Source: Populus alba (lineage: Eukaryota > Streptophyta > Magnoliopsida > Malpighiales > Salicaceae). Taken from it: a DNA stretch of 64,000 nucleotides. Below, piece after piece: positions 13,191 through 24,300 of this stretch (positions within the stretch are counted from its first letter, which is position 1; each line of letters opens with the position of its first letter). Position numbers and translations under genes: made by a program. The stretch is taken from positions 21,590,572 to 21,654,571 of the forward strand of contig NC_133286.1 in NCBI RefSeq assembly GCF_005239225.2, read 5' to 3'. Under the pieces are notes generated by a model. It saw only the letters and a list, made by a program, of their open reading frames with translations, searched no databases and had not been told where the DNA came from.

Positions 13191-13679
13191 CCTGCTTTTG
13201 GACGTTAATAAAAAAAAGCGAGCTAGAATTAAGTATTGAGAGTGTAATAGAAAAATCAAATAAATAAAAACACAATAGTCTTGAGAAATTCCAAGATAAT
13301 AATAAAAATTGATAAATTTCTTGATACAAGAAAGAGTAATGTATTTCAGATAATCTAAAATATTAAACACACATTGTTTTCACTATCAACACCTTTCGTA
13401 ACGCAGCTCGATTCATGCATCTCTATTACAACGTACATCATTTTTAATCCAGCTATAAAAGCAAGTGATCAAGGCAGAAATATTTAATCATTCTCTCCTT
13501 TTCCTTTGACGACAAAATGCCCAAATATTGAAGCCACGTTTTGGCTTATCCCACCTTCCCTGTTATGAATTGACAGGGATAGAGTTTGTGTTTGAAACGG
13601 TCAACAAAAGGGAATTAACATAAAATTCACGAGGAACCCCTTCTACATTAAAATTAAAAAAAAAAGTGAAGCAGAAATC

Positions 13680-13825
13680 TTTTTGTTTTTATGTTTTAAA
13701 AGTGTTTTAAAAAAAAATTAATTTTTTTTATATTTTTTTACTTTAAATTAATAAATTTTTTAATGTTTTTAAATTATTTTGATATACTGATTTTAAAAAT
13801 AAAAAATATTTTAATATAGATAGCA
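13680..13825. repeat. AT-rich dispersed repeat (MITE-like), copy
   Basis: 'tgttttaaaagtgtttt', T-runs, 'attttgatatactga', then an A/T half. Matches the family pattern; edges approximate. Confidence 0.5.
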
Positions 13826-14339
13826 ACAAGACGAGTGCTAATAGTGCTCCCCTCTTTCTCATATGCTAATTTGTTGATACGCTGTTTTCACTAGTTGTTT
13901 CAACTCCTATCAAGCATTAAGATGACGTTTTATCTTGATAAAAAAAATAAGAACAATAATATATTTAGTTGAAAAGACACAAACAAAAATAAAAATATTT
14001 TTGAATATTTTTATATTTAATGTCTCAATTTTTTAATCTCAAAACAGTAACCAAACTATGCTAAAATAACACATCTACTCTTACTACTATTAAAGAAACG
14101 AGTACACTAATTAAAAGATGGAATAAGTAAAGCATTATCTAATCGGGAGGCTAAGGAAATTAAATGGCCGTAAACCTAGCTGATAGCTCAACAATAACCA
14201 CCTCTATGCGTGCACGAAAGGATATGGATAGGCTTGTATTAGGGATAGTAGCCTAAAGTTTAACATTTTTTTACCTGTTTTTTTTTTTTTTTATTTTATG
14301 AACTGAGAAATTGCATCAATATTCGAGTGAGAGAGATTT

Positions 14340-16110
14340 TACATTTAGAAGTTTGGAACCAAACTACCTCGGCAGGGAGAATCTCTGCACTGAATCATGG
14401 GAGGGAAACAGACAACCATGCAAAGATATGGTGAAAGAACAGTGATCAAATTGGAGAAAAAAAAAAAAAAAAAAAACAGCCAGAGAACAAGATAAGGAAG
14501 AGGGGCAGGAAAAGCCATGTGCCTCTGAGTTTCATATAATGTAAAATGTCTAACCTGATTTTTATGGGACAAGCATTTTCATGAAATGAATATCATGTGG
14601 GGTCAACACGACATGAATAATCAATACATGGATTTAAGTCACAGGGAGATGTGGCTTCGTGGATGTGACTCTGCACTGGTGCATTTGTCTGCTGAGATGG
14701 TGATGATACCTCTGATCCCAGGGTTTATTAATGTTGCTTCAACTCTTTACAAATCGTTTGTCAGTGGTTAATTATTTAGCAGTAGGGCACCACCAAGTTG
14801 CTCATGTTTCTTAACATTACACAGACATTTTGTTAACCAGGAAACAACAAACAAGATCGTGGAGGGTATCTTTAAAACCTGACAAGATCGTGCAGGTATT
14901 AAATAGTGACATTCACTGCTCTGATCCCATCTGTGATTCCGTCAATCTGCTTGGAATCCCCTTCCATACCTATAGAAAGCGGCCCAAGTTGTTTTCCTCT
15001 CCCAATTGAACTTGTACAAGGCCATTTTGTGCAGATGAAACTGACCCATCTCGAAGAAACTAGTCCAACATCCATCCTGGTTTGCCCTAGGACTAGCCTA
15101 GCCTTACAGTTGAACCTTGTGGGCTGTCGAACCTATAGTCCATTGTTTCATCCGAATTTCAGCCCTGTGAGCCTCTGAGTGTTGAATGTAGTTAAAATTT
15201 AGAGCAGTAGAATACCGTCCATTGCTATCCCCACTCTCTGCCATTAATGTCTTCATTTTCTCTACCCTCGTATCTGCTTTGCAGTTGCCGCAGTTTTGAA
15301 TTAGCTTTCATTTATCTTACTGGTGACTTGGTTTTGTAGTTAGTGTTGAATCAGTAGGCACCCTAGCGCAAAGGAGTAGCTGCTCTTGCAGATTTTGATC
15401 TAGTTCAAGGATCCAGGGGCTTAGTTTTAACCTTCTACTGCATTTGTTATGAATTACTGTGGACATGTATCACGATGCTAAATATCTCACTCATTTCATC
15501 AAGCAGAGGATGCCAGCCTCTGCATCATAGCAATCGAGGAGCATGCTCTATTAACTACCTGTACAATTTTACTTCAACCATTCAAACTTCCTAAAGAACA
15601 GACCAAGAGAGAAGCAAAACATAGAAAAAAGCAAAGGAAAGTTGGTGTGGATGAAATAAGATGACAGTGATTGAAATCAGATAAAAGCATCAACTTTTTG
15701 AAGGGGAGACTAAAAGAGATGTGAAGGAAGGTACAAAACAAGCATGCATATACCATTTTCACAACCATCACAGATTCACAATGTGGAAATCACAGAATGG
15801 AGTAGTTAAATGTTGCAATAAAGCATGTACTTAAATAGAATGACTGTCCCTGGCGTGTCTAGCTACCACTTCAAAATCCAAAACGGAGAGTTCTTTGTGG
15901 CAATTGTTTAAGGCCTTAAGCATAGATCAAGTTCCAAACTAGCAGGAAAAATCCACAAATGTATAGAACACTAATCAAAATAGATATTTTCAATAGCAAA
16001 ATAAGCAGAAACCGAATCAAGCTCAAGCTATAGTTATTTCAGCCAATGGACGATGACTATTTCTACCAAGAGGAGTAAACTAATAAGAACTTTTCCACAT
16101 CTTTGCGCTA
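14340..16110. other. Moderate-GC stretch without a recognised gene
   Basis: The base composition is less AT-rich than the flanks. Short open frames at 14,586-14,771 and 14,906-15,178 (+) match no family I know. The right-hand part may hold distal 3' untranslated sequence of the bZIP gene at 16,380-17,093, which is transcribed leftward. I cannot support a gene here. Confidence 0.35.
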
Positions 16111-16379
16111 TCATTAAGAGAGAACAACAGGAAAGTAATATTTGCAATCTAATTCATCGTACAATCTATTCAGATAATCAAAACAAAAGACGGTAACAGT
16201 CCTTTTTGGCTGAAGTTGTATTAAGCGCAACCCGTATATATGACTCTGTGGGGCACTCAACAATCTAAGTCCTATATCCTTATTAGTATACACAAGATCA
16301 TTATTCCCAACTTCAACATATCTTGATGCAGTAAGATCAAAAGAGCTGAAGAGCTTACAGATATTGTCTTTCACTCTGG

Positions 16380-17093
16380 TTATTGAGCTTGAGAGGCAGA
16401 TGGCACGAAGGCTTCCATCATGTCCATTGCATGCCCTTCAGCATTTGCTGTATTATTTGTGTTAGCTTGACAATTTACTATTGTAGAGGTATGGAAGCAT
16501 GGTAAATCTGCCTGACACTGTAGATTCATTAGACCACCAGTGGACCGCGCTCCACAATCGCCTTCCTTCAAAACAGAGGTGGTGCTGCACTGGTTTTGGA
16601 ATGGAAAAACACCCAACTCAGTGTCGATCTTTCCCCTCAGGTCCACCAGAATGCTTCTTAGCCTCAAAACCTCGGCTTCAAGAATTGCCTGCCGTTGTAT
16701 TTTCCTCACCAGCTGCTGGTTCAATAAATGCAATTTCTTTACTTCCTCTTCTAAGTAAGCCGTATGTGCCTTCTTCTTTTCCCTATACTTTCGAACTGCT
16801 TCCCTATTTCCTGCTGGCCTTTTTCTTGAATGCTCTCTATTGTCTGGGTTATCATCTTCTTCAGAAGCAATGACTTGGGTGTGTGTGTGGTAGCATGTAT
16901 GTGTATGGATTGCATCGGGGCCAGGAGGGTTGCAAGTGTGAGTGTGAGTACATGTTCTCGTATTCTTCAATAATTCATCAAGAAGTGAATCCACAGACCC
17001 AGAACACTGCAAACTTCCAGAAGCACCGGGATCCGGCAACAAAACATGATCCGAAACCTCTACCTCCCCATCATCCATTTTATAATCTTTCAT
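16380..17093 (-). CDS. bZIP24-like: Group F bZIP transcription factor with zinc-sensor motif (bZIP24-like)
   Basis: A 237-aa nuclear DNA-binding protein. Residues 48-73 form the Cys/His-rich motif typical of group F (CTHTHTC, spacer, HTHTC, HTHT), which in Arabidopsis bZIP19/bZIP23 binds zinc and controls the zinc-deficiency response. The basic region is at about 94-109, with N-x7-R in NREAVRKYR, and a leucine zipper covers about 114-150. The C-terminal region has FPFQNQC and ends near 'FVPS', closer to AtbZIP24 (salt response) than to bZIP19/23. The first ATG of the frame is at 17,093, directly after an in-frame TGA. Met6 begins MDDGEVE and aligns with the start of AtbZIP19, so translation may begin at 17,078. 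The whole coding region lies in one exon. A 5'-untranslated exon probably ends at 17,722 (CAG|GTAATA on the - strand). The family assignment is firm; the bZIP24 subgroup is inferred from recall. Confidence 0.92.
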   Translation of the reverse strand: MKDYKMDDGEVEVSDHVLLPDPGASGSLQCSGSVDSLLDELLKNTRTCTHTHTCNPPGPDAIHTHTCYHTHTQVIASEEDDNPDNREHSRKRPAGNREAVRKYREKKKAHTAYLEEEVKKLHLLNQQLVRKIQRQAILEAEVLRLRSILVDLRGKIDTELGVFPFQNQCSTTSVLKEGDCGARSTGGLMNLQCQADLPCFHTSTIVNCQANTNNTANAEGHAMDMMEAFVPSASQAQ

Positions 17094-17721
17094 TCATTCC
17101 TCCAAACAACATGTACTTTCAGTCAGGCACCTCAAAAAATAGGAAATCAGTACGACCAAAATATCCAACTTTTCTTTGATCAATCACCTCGACTGCTCTA
17201 ACAAAGCAATAAACCTAACGCAAAATCGAACAACTTAAGCTTATAATGAACTAAAATCACCAACTTGTAACATAAAAGTGGGATTGCAATTTGCATGATT
17301 ACTACCACCTTAAGAATATATGCAAAGGCAGAGTCCATACACAGAACATAACATTATAGCTTTCCACAATCTAAATTGTCATAGTCACCAAAAAATTGAA
17401 CAGCCCTTTTAACATTTCAAACCAATACGCAGAATCAAACCCCAAACTCAGCAAAAAGCTTTGGAGGATGAATTCATCCCAACAACAAAAGCAGCTTTCT
17501 TTCAACAATTTAAAGAAAACCCAGATGGAGATTCTTTACAAGAATATAAAATAAAGCATAAAGAAAAGATCTTGACATTGAAATCATTCAACAACAGAAG
17601 ATAATCCAATAATCTTAAGCTTCAACTAGACAAGTGGTAGTACATAAAGAACATGATTTTACAGTGCAAGAATATCAACAAAAGCAAGAAACTGTGTTAG
17701 AGAGAGATGGAGAGTTATTAC

Positions 17722-17778
17722 CTGATCTAAGTGAAGATTCCGAGAGTAACAAGAAGCATCTCTCATATTCTTCTCCAT
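17722..17778 (-). promoter_or_regulatory. Candidate upstream ORF in the bZIP 5' leader exon
   Basis: On the - strand an ATG at 17,778 opens 19 codons (MEKNMRDASC...) up to the putative donor at 17,722/17,721. The bZIP frame has a TGA immediately before its own ATG, so this frame cannot extend the bZIP protein at its N-terminus through a simple splice. If it is transcribed it would be an upstream ORF. A second upstream ATG at 17,097 overlaps the main start out of frame and stops after five codons. Confidence 0.4.
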
Positions 17779-18274
17779 GCTTCCATTTTGTTTGTCAACT
17801 TGCGTAGAATTTGTCGAACGGCAAATAGTTTTTTCCCACTTTGTGCATCCTCATTGGTTGATTGACAACTGCCCTGTTATCTTGTGGACACAAATTGAGC
17901 TGCACAAAATAAAGAAAGCATTGAGAGATGTAATGAATTTCAAAGAATGTTGAGATTGATGGATAGTTTGGTGTCATTTTCGTTGTACCAACAATTTTTG
18001 ATTAATTTTTTCCATACCCAAAGTCATTGCTCCTTACTTAATATTTTAGAGAGCTACACTATATATTCAGCAATCTGTGATTCTTGCATGTATTCCCATT
18101 TTTCCTCGAGTTATTAAAAAATAAATAAATGTGAATAAGAAATATTTCATAAATACATCAACAATTTAGATATTTTATTATTCTACTGTAATTTAGATAT
18201 TTTATTATTATACTATAATAAATGTTTTTAAATAATTTACGTGTTAATTTTTTTATAATTTACTGTTTTTTTGG

Positions 18275-18425
18275 TAATGGTTTTCAATCTATTTTTTAAA
18301 ATATTTTATTTGAAAAAATATCAAAATTGATTTTTAAATGTTTTTTTTTTATAATTTTAATGTGCTAATTTTAAAAATAAAAAAATTATAAAAAATGTGT
18401 ACTTTCAATTGAAAACATTATAAAT
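18275..18425. repeat. AT-rich dispersed repeat (MITE-like), copy
   Basis: 'atattttatttg', T-runs, 'ttttaatgtgctaattttaaaaat', then an A-rich half. It matches the family pattern with approximate edges. A (TA)n run follows at 18,519-18,547. Confidence 0.45.
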
Positions 18426-18515
18426 ATTAATAAACACACCAAATATAAAAATCAACACGAATTTTGAAATTTAATTAAGAAAAGACTTTGTCTCGGTTAA
18501 AAAAATAATCCAAAA

Positions 18516-18549
<34 letters not shown>

Positions 18550-19775
18550 CTATCCCAATTTTATCTGGAAAGAAAGAAAAATTGCCAATCCAGTAAATCT
18601 CCTCAACTTCAAAAGGTTATCTCAGTACGTGAGTAATTTTTTTTTATATGTAAAAAGAAGCTGATCATAGCTTTTGGTGTTGTTATCGGAGATTATTTTC
18701 CTTATATTCACTTAACTTCTATTTTCATCTCAATCTGATATTTCATAGCAGGTTAGTTAACAAGATTTATTAGCAAACATCTCAAATTTTATCGGAGAAT
18801 TTTTGTCAAGTTTAATTACAATAAATCTCTTGGGATATGGTGTTATTTAAATCAATTCCTAAACTTCATAGTATTTAAGGCCTGAATTAACCCTGCTGCT
18901 GAAGAAGAATCAAGATAGGCGAATTCTTTCTATCAAACCATTTCTAGAATAAATAGTCGATTGCAAAAAATAAAATAAAATTTAGGGAGTTAATTGAAAA
19001 AAACTTTAGGAGAACAGATCACAATGATTTTCTTTTAGGTAGTTAGTTGTTAATTACTCAAGAATCTAGAGGCAGAGAGTAGTTTTGTTATCTTATTTTA
19101 TCAAGAAAAGTATGAAAATGGCCACTCTACAAAGATTCCCAAATGGTCCATTGGCTCAAAACATGTCATCCATGGGCTTGGTGTCGACAGAGATGGGTAT
19201 AGCGGGAAAGGGACCTCAGGCCACCGAAGCATGAAAATGCAAAACGGTCTCAATCTCGAGTACAAGAGACCAGAGATCCATCCTTGTTGATTTAAATCTA
19301 AGAAAACAAGCAGGAGGGTAATTTGTGGAGATCACCAAGGACAGATTTCTATCATTAATTCTATCTCCATGATGATCAAGGGCAAAAGAAAAAAAAAACT
19401 TGGCAGATAGTGGGAGTCGATCATCTCTTATTTGTTGATTGCAAATCATAATATTGTATTCATATCTTCAAAAATTTGAAGACTAATAGATTTTTACGTG
19501 CTAAAGTGTGTGCATGTATGATGTATGGATATGGTGAAGCAAAAGAATTCCCTCCGTGATGGTAGGAAGCTTTCATTAAGTATAAGAAATGGTACAAAAA
19601 GCAGTTCCTACTGCAGAATTCATCAAGGATATCTTCTCTTCAACCTTTATTTTAGAACATAAACACTTTCCATAAAAGAAATCCCAAAGACTCTCACAAA
19701 AAGCCAATCAAATGATGACTTACTCTCGTTACAATTTGGAAGAATGAATTAATCAATAAAAACACACACACAAGC

Positions 19776-19890
19776 TTAGTATCCTTTGGGTGGTGAAGAA
19801 GGTGAAATATGGAACATAGTCACATGAATAGGGTGGAAGGTATTTTTAGTAAAGAGGAGGGGGAAGAGATGGTGGTGGTGGTGGTGACTT
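19776..19890 (-). pseudogene. Decayed C-terminal coding remnant of extensin 1
   Basis: Beyond the stop of the 617-aa extensin frame (TAA, 19,893-19,891) the same frame continues with KSPPPPP and a Leu/Pro/Tyr stretch, meets a second TAA (19,848-19,846), and then reads KYLPPYS. A one-base shift near 19,812 restores an extensin-like ending, SPSSPPKGY, with its own TAA at 19,778-19,776. Both stops stand where Tyr would be expected before Lys. The ancestral protein was therefore probably about 38 residues longer. Confidence 0.6.
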
Positions 19891-21744
19891 TTAGTAGTAT
19901 GGAGGTGGTGGTGATGAAGATGGGGGAGGAGGTGATTTGTAATAGTATGGGGGAGGTGGTGAAGGCGAAGGAGGTGGTGGTGACTTGTAGTAGTATGGAG
20001 GTGGAGGTGACGGGGATGAAGGAGGTGGTGATTTGTAATAGTATGGGGGAGGTGGTGAAGGTGAATGAGGTGGTGGTGACTTGTAGTAGTATCGAGGTGG
20101 AGGTGACGGAGATGGAGGAGGTGGTGATTTGTAGTAGTACGGGGGAGGTGGTGAAGGCGAAGGAGGTGGTGGTGACTTGTAGTAGTATGGAGGTGGAGGT
20201 GACGGGGATGGAGGAGGTGGTGATTTGTAGTAGTACGGGGGAGGTGGTGAAGGCGAAGGAGGTGGTGGTGACTTGTAATAGTATGGAGATGGAGGTGACG
20301 GGGATGGAGGAGGTGGTGATTTGTAGTAGTACGGGGGAGGTGGTGAAGGCGAAGGAGGTGGTGGTGACTTGTAGTAGTATGGAGGTGGAGGTGACGGGGA
20401 TGGAGGAGGTGGTGATTTGTAGTAGTACGGGGGAGGTGGTGAAGGTGAAGGAGGTGGTGGTGACTTGTAGTAGTATGGAAGTGGAGGTGACGGGGATGGA
20501 GGAGGTGGTGATTTGTAATAGTACGGGGGAGGTGGTGAAGGCGAAGGAGGTGGTGGTGACTTGTAGTAGTATGAAGGTGGAGGTGACGGGGATGGAGGAG
20601 GTGGTGATTTGTAGTAGTATGAAGGTGGTGGTGATGAAGATGGTGGAGGAGGTGATTTGTAATAGTATGGGGGAGGTGGTGAAAGCGAAGGAGGTGGTGG
20701 TGACTTGTAGTAGTATGGAGGTGGTGGTGGTGAAGAAGGTGGATGAGGTGATTTGTAATAGTATGGGGGAGGTGGTGAAGGCGAAGGAGGTGGTGGTGAC
20801 TTGTAGTAGTATGGAGGTGGAGGTGACGGTGATGGAGGAGGTGGTGACTTGTAGTAGTACGGGGGAGGTGGTGAAGGCAAAGGAGGTGGTGGTGACTTGT
20901 AGTAGTATGGAGGTGGAGGTGACGGTGATGGAGGAGGTGGTGACTTGTAGTAATACGGGGGAGGTGGTGAAGGTGAAGGAGGTGGTGGTGACTTGTAGTA
21001 GTATGGAGGTGGAGGTGACGGGGATGGAGGAGGTGGTGACTTGTAGTAGTATGGAGGTGGAGGTGACGGGGATGGAGGAGGTGGTGATTTGTAATAGTAC
21101 GGGGGAGGTGGTGAAGACGAAGGAGGTGGTGGTGACTTGTAGTAATAATGTGGTGCTTGATAATGCTTTGGTGGTGGTGGAGGTGATTTGTAATAATAAG
21201 ATGAATGCTTTATATATCTTGGTGGAGGTGGTGACTTGTAATAATACGGTGAATGCACTACACGTTTAGGTGGTGGTGGTGGTGACTTGTAATAATAATG
21301 AGGCGTTGAAGAATATTTTGGTGGTGGTGGTGACTTGTAATAGTATTTAGAAATAGGTTTTGATTTTTTTGGTGGTGGTGGTGGTGATTTATAAAAATAA
21401 GGTGGATGTTTTAAATATTTTGATGGAGGTGGTGACTTGTAATAATATGGTGGATGAACTATTTGTTTTGGTGTAGATAGAGGTGACTTGTAATAATATG
21501 ATGGAGATTTTACATACTTTGGAAGGTGAGATTTGTAATGGTGTGGAAGATGCTCACCATGTTTTGGAATTAATGGCAGCTTGTTCGATGGGTGTTTGTA
21601 GATGAGTTGAGGGTGGCGAAGCAGCGGCGGCGGCGAGGCATTGATGTAAGGCTTGTAAGCGACTACACTAGTGGCTATGACGCAAAATGCCACTGCATAG
21701 ACTAGCTGCATAGGCCAATATCCTAGCCGTCCCCAGGTTCCCAT
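19891..21744 (-). CDS. Extensin, Ser-Pro4/Tyr repeat cell-wall protein (copy 1)
   Basis: A 617-aa secreted structural glycoprotein of the cell wall. Residues 1 to about 29 form a signal peptide (hydrophobic core LVYAVAFCVIATSVVA) with likely cleavage before YKPY. A divergent linker with scattered YYYKSPPP blocks follows (about 30-200), then about 27 units of 16 residues of the form YYYKSPPPPSPSPPPP. In this family prolines of SPPPP are hydroxylated and arabinosylated, and Tyr-X-Tyr supports intramolecular isodityrosine and cross-linking by peroxidases. At the DNA level two alternating 48-bp unit types make a 96-bp higher-order repeat. The frame ends in a TAA replacing a Tyr codon, so the natural C-terminus appears truncated. 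It is a tandem relative of the gene at 25,786-28,278, with which it shares the ATSVVAY signal-peptide end. Confidence 0.9.
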   Translation of the reverse strand: MGTWGRLGYWPMQLVYAVAFCVIATSVVAYKPYINASPPPLLRHPQLIYKHPSNKLPLIPKHGEHLPHHYKSHLPKYVKSPSYYYKSPLSTPKQIVHPPYYYKSPPPSKYLKHPPYFYKSPPPPPKKSKPISKYYYKSPPPPKYSSTPHYYYKSPPPPPKRVVHSPYYYKSPPPPRYIKHSSYYYKSPPPPPKHYQAPHYYYKSPPPPSSSPPPPYYYKSPPPPSPSPPPPYYYKSPPPPSPSPPPPYYYKSPPPPSPSPPPPYYYKSPPPPSPSPPPPYYYKSPPPPLPSPPPPYYYKSPPPPSPSPPPPYYYKSPPPPSPSPPPPYYYKSPHPPSSPPPPPYYYKSPPPPSLSPPPPYYYKSPPPPSSSPPPSYYYKSPPPPSPSPPPSYYYKSPPPPSPSPPPPYYYKSPPPPSPSPPLPYYYKSPPPPSPSPPPPYYYKSPPPPSPSPPPPYYYKSPPPPSPSPPPPYYYKSPPPPSPSPPSPYYYKSPPPPSPSPPPPYYYKSPPPPSPSPPPPYYYKSPPPPSPSPPPPYYYKSPPPPSPSPPPRYYYKSPPPHSPSPPPPYYYKSPPPSSPSPPPPYYYKSPPPPSPSPPPPYYYKSPPPPSSSPPPPYY

Positions 21745-21825
21745 CTCTAGCTATTGAAGGTTGAAAGCCAGAAATTAAGTTTTTAGAAGTGTGTTCTGTG
21801 ACTTGCCCATTGCTGCTATGCCTCT

Positions 21826-21833
21826 TTATATAG
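21826..21833 (-). promoter_or_regulatory. TATA box of extensin 1
   Basis: TATATAAA on the - strand, 82 bp upstream of the ATG, in the context CACTATATAAAG. The second extensin has the same CACTATATAAAG context. Confidence 0.75.
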
Positions 21834-22126
21834 TGATCTTTCCTACAGTAGCCACATCAACCATTAGATAGTGGGCTTCCAATCAGAATCCTGATGAGCA
21901 TCGGTGTATTCAATCATGCATGGCTGTTTGTCCCCTCTTGACAAGAGCAAATATTGCAATATTAATGTTTTAAAAAATGCAACTTGCTTTAAAACTATCT
22001 GTAATTGCTTCTCCACTCCCCAAGTTTGCTCTTATAGTTATGTCTTCGTTTAAGTTTTATTGTCCACCACCAAGCCATTACGAGGAGGAGAAGAGGAATA
22101 ACGTATAATGAATTAAAATGTTATTT

Positions 22127-22130
<4 letters not shown>

Positions 22131-22162
<32 letters not shown>
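22131..22162. repeat. (TA)n microsatellite
   Basis: About 16 TA units, upstream of extensin 1. Confidence 0.95.
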
Positions 22163-22165
<3 letters not shown>

Positions 22166-23596
22166 CTTCTAGTTAGTGGCTTCCCAATAGGAACTTATGA
22201 CAATAGATTTATAATTATCTCGAGAACCGTACAGCCTCCAAGTACTCGTGCAGTCGATCATGGAGGTTTTTTTTTTTTCCCTGTCGATCAAAGGAGAGAA
22301 ATATTATAAGATGTTCGGAAAGCAAGATGCTTTATCTGTGATGGCTTTATCCGCTTCCCAAAGGTTGCTCTCCGAATAAGCAGATACGAAGAAATTGAAA
22401 TTTATCTGATAATTTGAGCTTTAAACGTTGTAATGTCTTGATGGAAACTAAGGAAATAAAAGATAGATTCGGAAAAGTTTCTGTGTTTGATTTTTTTTAG
22501 TACGTAAATGAATATTCAATAAATTCTTGACTATTTATATAGCTCAAAATGATTTTATTTGCCGAAAAAACAACCAATAAAGATAACTCTAATTTTATTA
22601 AATAAAATAAAATTAGAATTCAGATCTTTATCAGAACTTCTCAAATCGGTTGAGTTGCTGTTTCAAGGCTGTTCTTGCCACATATAAAGCCTCTTAAATT
22701 ATAGGAAACTTAATCTCGTTTCCTGTCCATTTGCCTCAAGAGAACTGCCTCTGATTGGCGACTTGTAGCTGCAAAGACTCCTCGAACCAGCCTAGTTTCC
22801 TTTGCTGCTGATTTTGGTTCTCATCATGTTTCTTTGACACCTAATCCTACGTGCATCTTCTCTACTTGAGACCAGCCGCATCAAGACATGCTACGTGAGA
22901 GCCCACCTGATTGTTTTTTTTTTTTTTTTTTAAGAGAATTCCTACATTATTCGACCTACATTATATCTCTAGTTATAACTCAAAGTACATGGCCTGTCTT
23001 ATATTTCTTAAGAATATCCTCATTACCTTATCTTTTGTTTGTAGCAAGCTAATTAAACTATATTAATCACATGTTTCTCAGTCATAAGATACGTAATCAA
23101 GCAATCTTTGACCAAAATGGGTATACAAAGTCAATTACGTTGTACCTAATTAATAGTAATTCCTACTGCACTGAAATTTAGTTTTGGTATTGTCTTCAAA
23201 TTAAAGTAAAAGTTGTTCAATGCATCATCCCGTTTGAACATGATCATACGCTTTTATATTTTGCTAAAATATTAGCAATGAGAAGAAGGGAAAATAAAAG
23301 AGAAGACAAGTTGACTAGAATCAAGCAGTTTAAAGAGGATTAATATATCCTGGTAAAAGAAGGGTATTCACCTTATTTGTTTTTTAGTTAACAAATTATA
23401 TTAGTTATATAATATAATTTGTAAATCCATTCTAATTATAGTTTTGTTTGATTTTGAATTACCTACTTTACACTATCAGAAAACTAGCAAATACAAATGG
23501 AAACATCAGTGAAATTTTTCTGTTGGTATATTGTGATGATCTTTACCGATGAAATTTTCATCCTTGTATCCATCAATAAACACCAAGAGAAAAACT

Positions 23597-23766
23597 CCCT
23601 CGGTATATACCGAGGGAATTGCAAAGGGAAAATAAGGAAAAAAAAAAGCCAAACAGTAAGATGACATGTAACTTGTACATACAACATTATCGATTGAATT
23701 AACATGAAGGTAAAGTATGTCTGTAAATATACCAATGGTAAAAATCTCTCGGTATATACCGAGAGA
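23597..23766. repeat. Pair of perfect palindromes in the CACTA-like element
   Basis: CCCTCGGTATATACCGAGGG at 23,597-23,616 is a perfect 20-bp palindrome. A 22-bp perfect palindrome sharing CTCGGTATATACCGAG lies at 23,745-23,766. The sequences after both are also related ('gatgacatgtaacttgtac' and 'ggtgacatggtatttgtac'), so a segment of about 150 bp is duplicated. Subterminal repeats of this kind are typical transposase-binding regions of CACTA elements. Confidence 0.75.
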
Positions 23767-24082
23767 ATTATAGAGGGTATTACAACGAGATTCAAAAAAG
23801 GTAAATTGTATGGTGACATGGTATTTGTACTGAAAAAATGACCGACAAAGTTATTTTGTCAGTGAATCCATCGATAATATTTAATTTATGACCTAGTGAT
23901 CAAACTACCTCCCCCTCCCCCATTTCTTCTTCTTTCTTCTGCATTTTTTTTGCAACAAATACCCACCCCTTCCCCTTAATTTTAACATAGTTCAACCTCC
24001 CATAATAAATCTGACCACCACAATACTTAGTTTGTCAACATCCGTGTTCTAATCCAAATTTTATTAAGGATTCACCATTTTA

Positions 24083-24300
24083 AGGTCCCGTTTGGAAACA
24101 CAGTGCAAACCGCATTCCACCGAATTTTGAATTTTTGTTTTTGCTTGAACTTAATTTTTTTTATATTTTCAGACCATTTTGATATGTTGATATAAAAAAT
24201 AATTTTTTTAAAATAATAAAAAATATATTATTTTGATACATTTTAAACGAAAAGCATTTTGAAAAGCAACTTCTACTACACTCCTAAACACACACTAAGT
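24083..24300. repeat. AT-rich dispersed repeat (MITE-like), best-preserved copy
   Basis: It starts near 'aggtcccgtttggaaacaca', has the core 'gaccattttgatatgttgatat' and ends 'actcctaaacacacacta'. The GC-bearing ends are imperfect inverted repeats (gtttggaaacac and ctcctaaacaca). It serves as the reference pattern for the other copies. It lies nested in the CACTA-like element, so it inserted later or was carried along. Confidence 0.65.

Noticed and set aside
14586..15178. Two + strand frames of 61 and 90 codons
   Set aside because: No homology that I recognise and no splice-consistent extension; composition alone is insufficient.
16114..16374. 86-codon - strand frame just downstream of the bZIP stop
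   Set aside because: It most likely lies in the 3' untranslated region; no family resemblance and no intron signal linking it to the bZIP frame.
19809..21269. 486-codon open frame on the + strand, rich in Val/Glu/Met
   Set aside because: It is the exact antisense of the extensin 1 repeats. Units of 48 bp are multiples of three, so an antisense frame stays open by chance.
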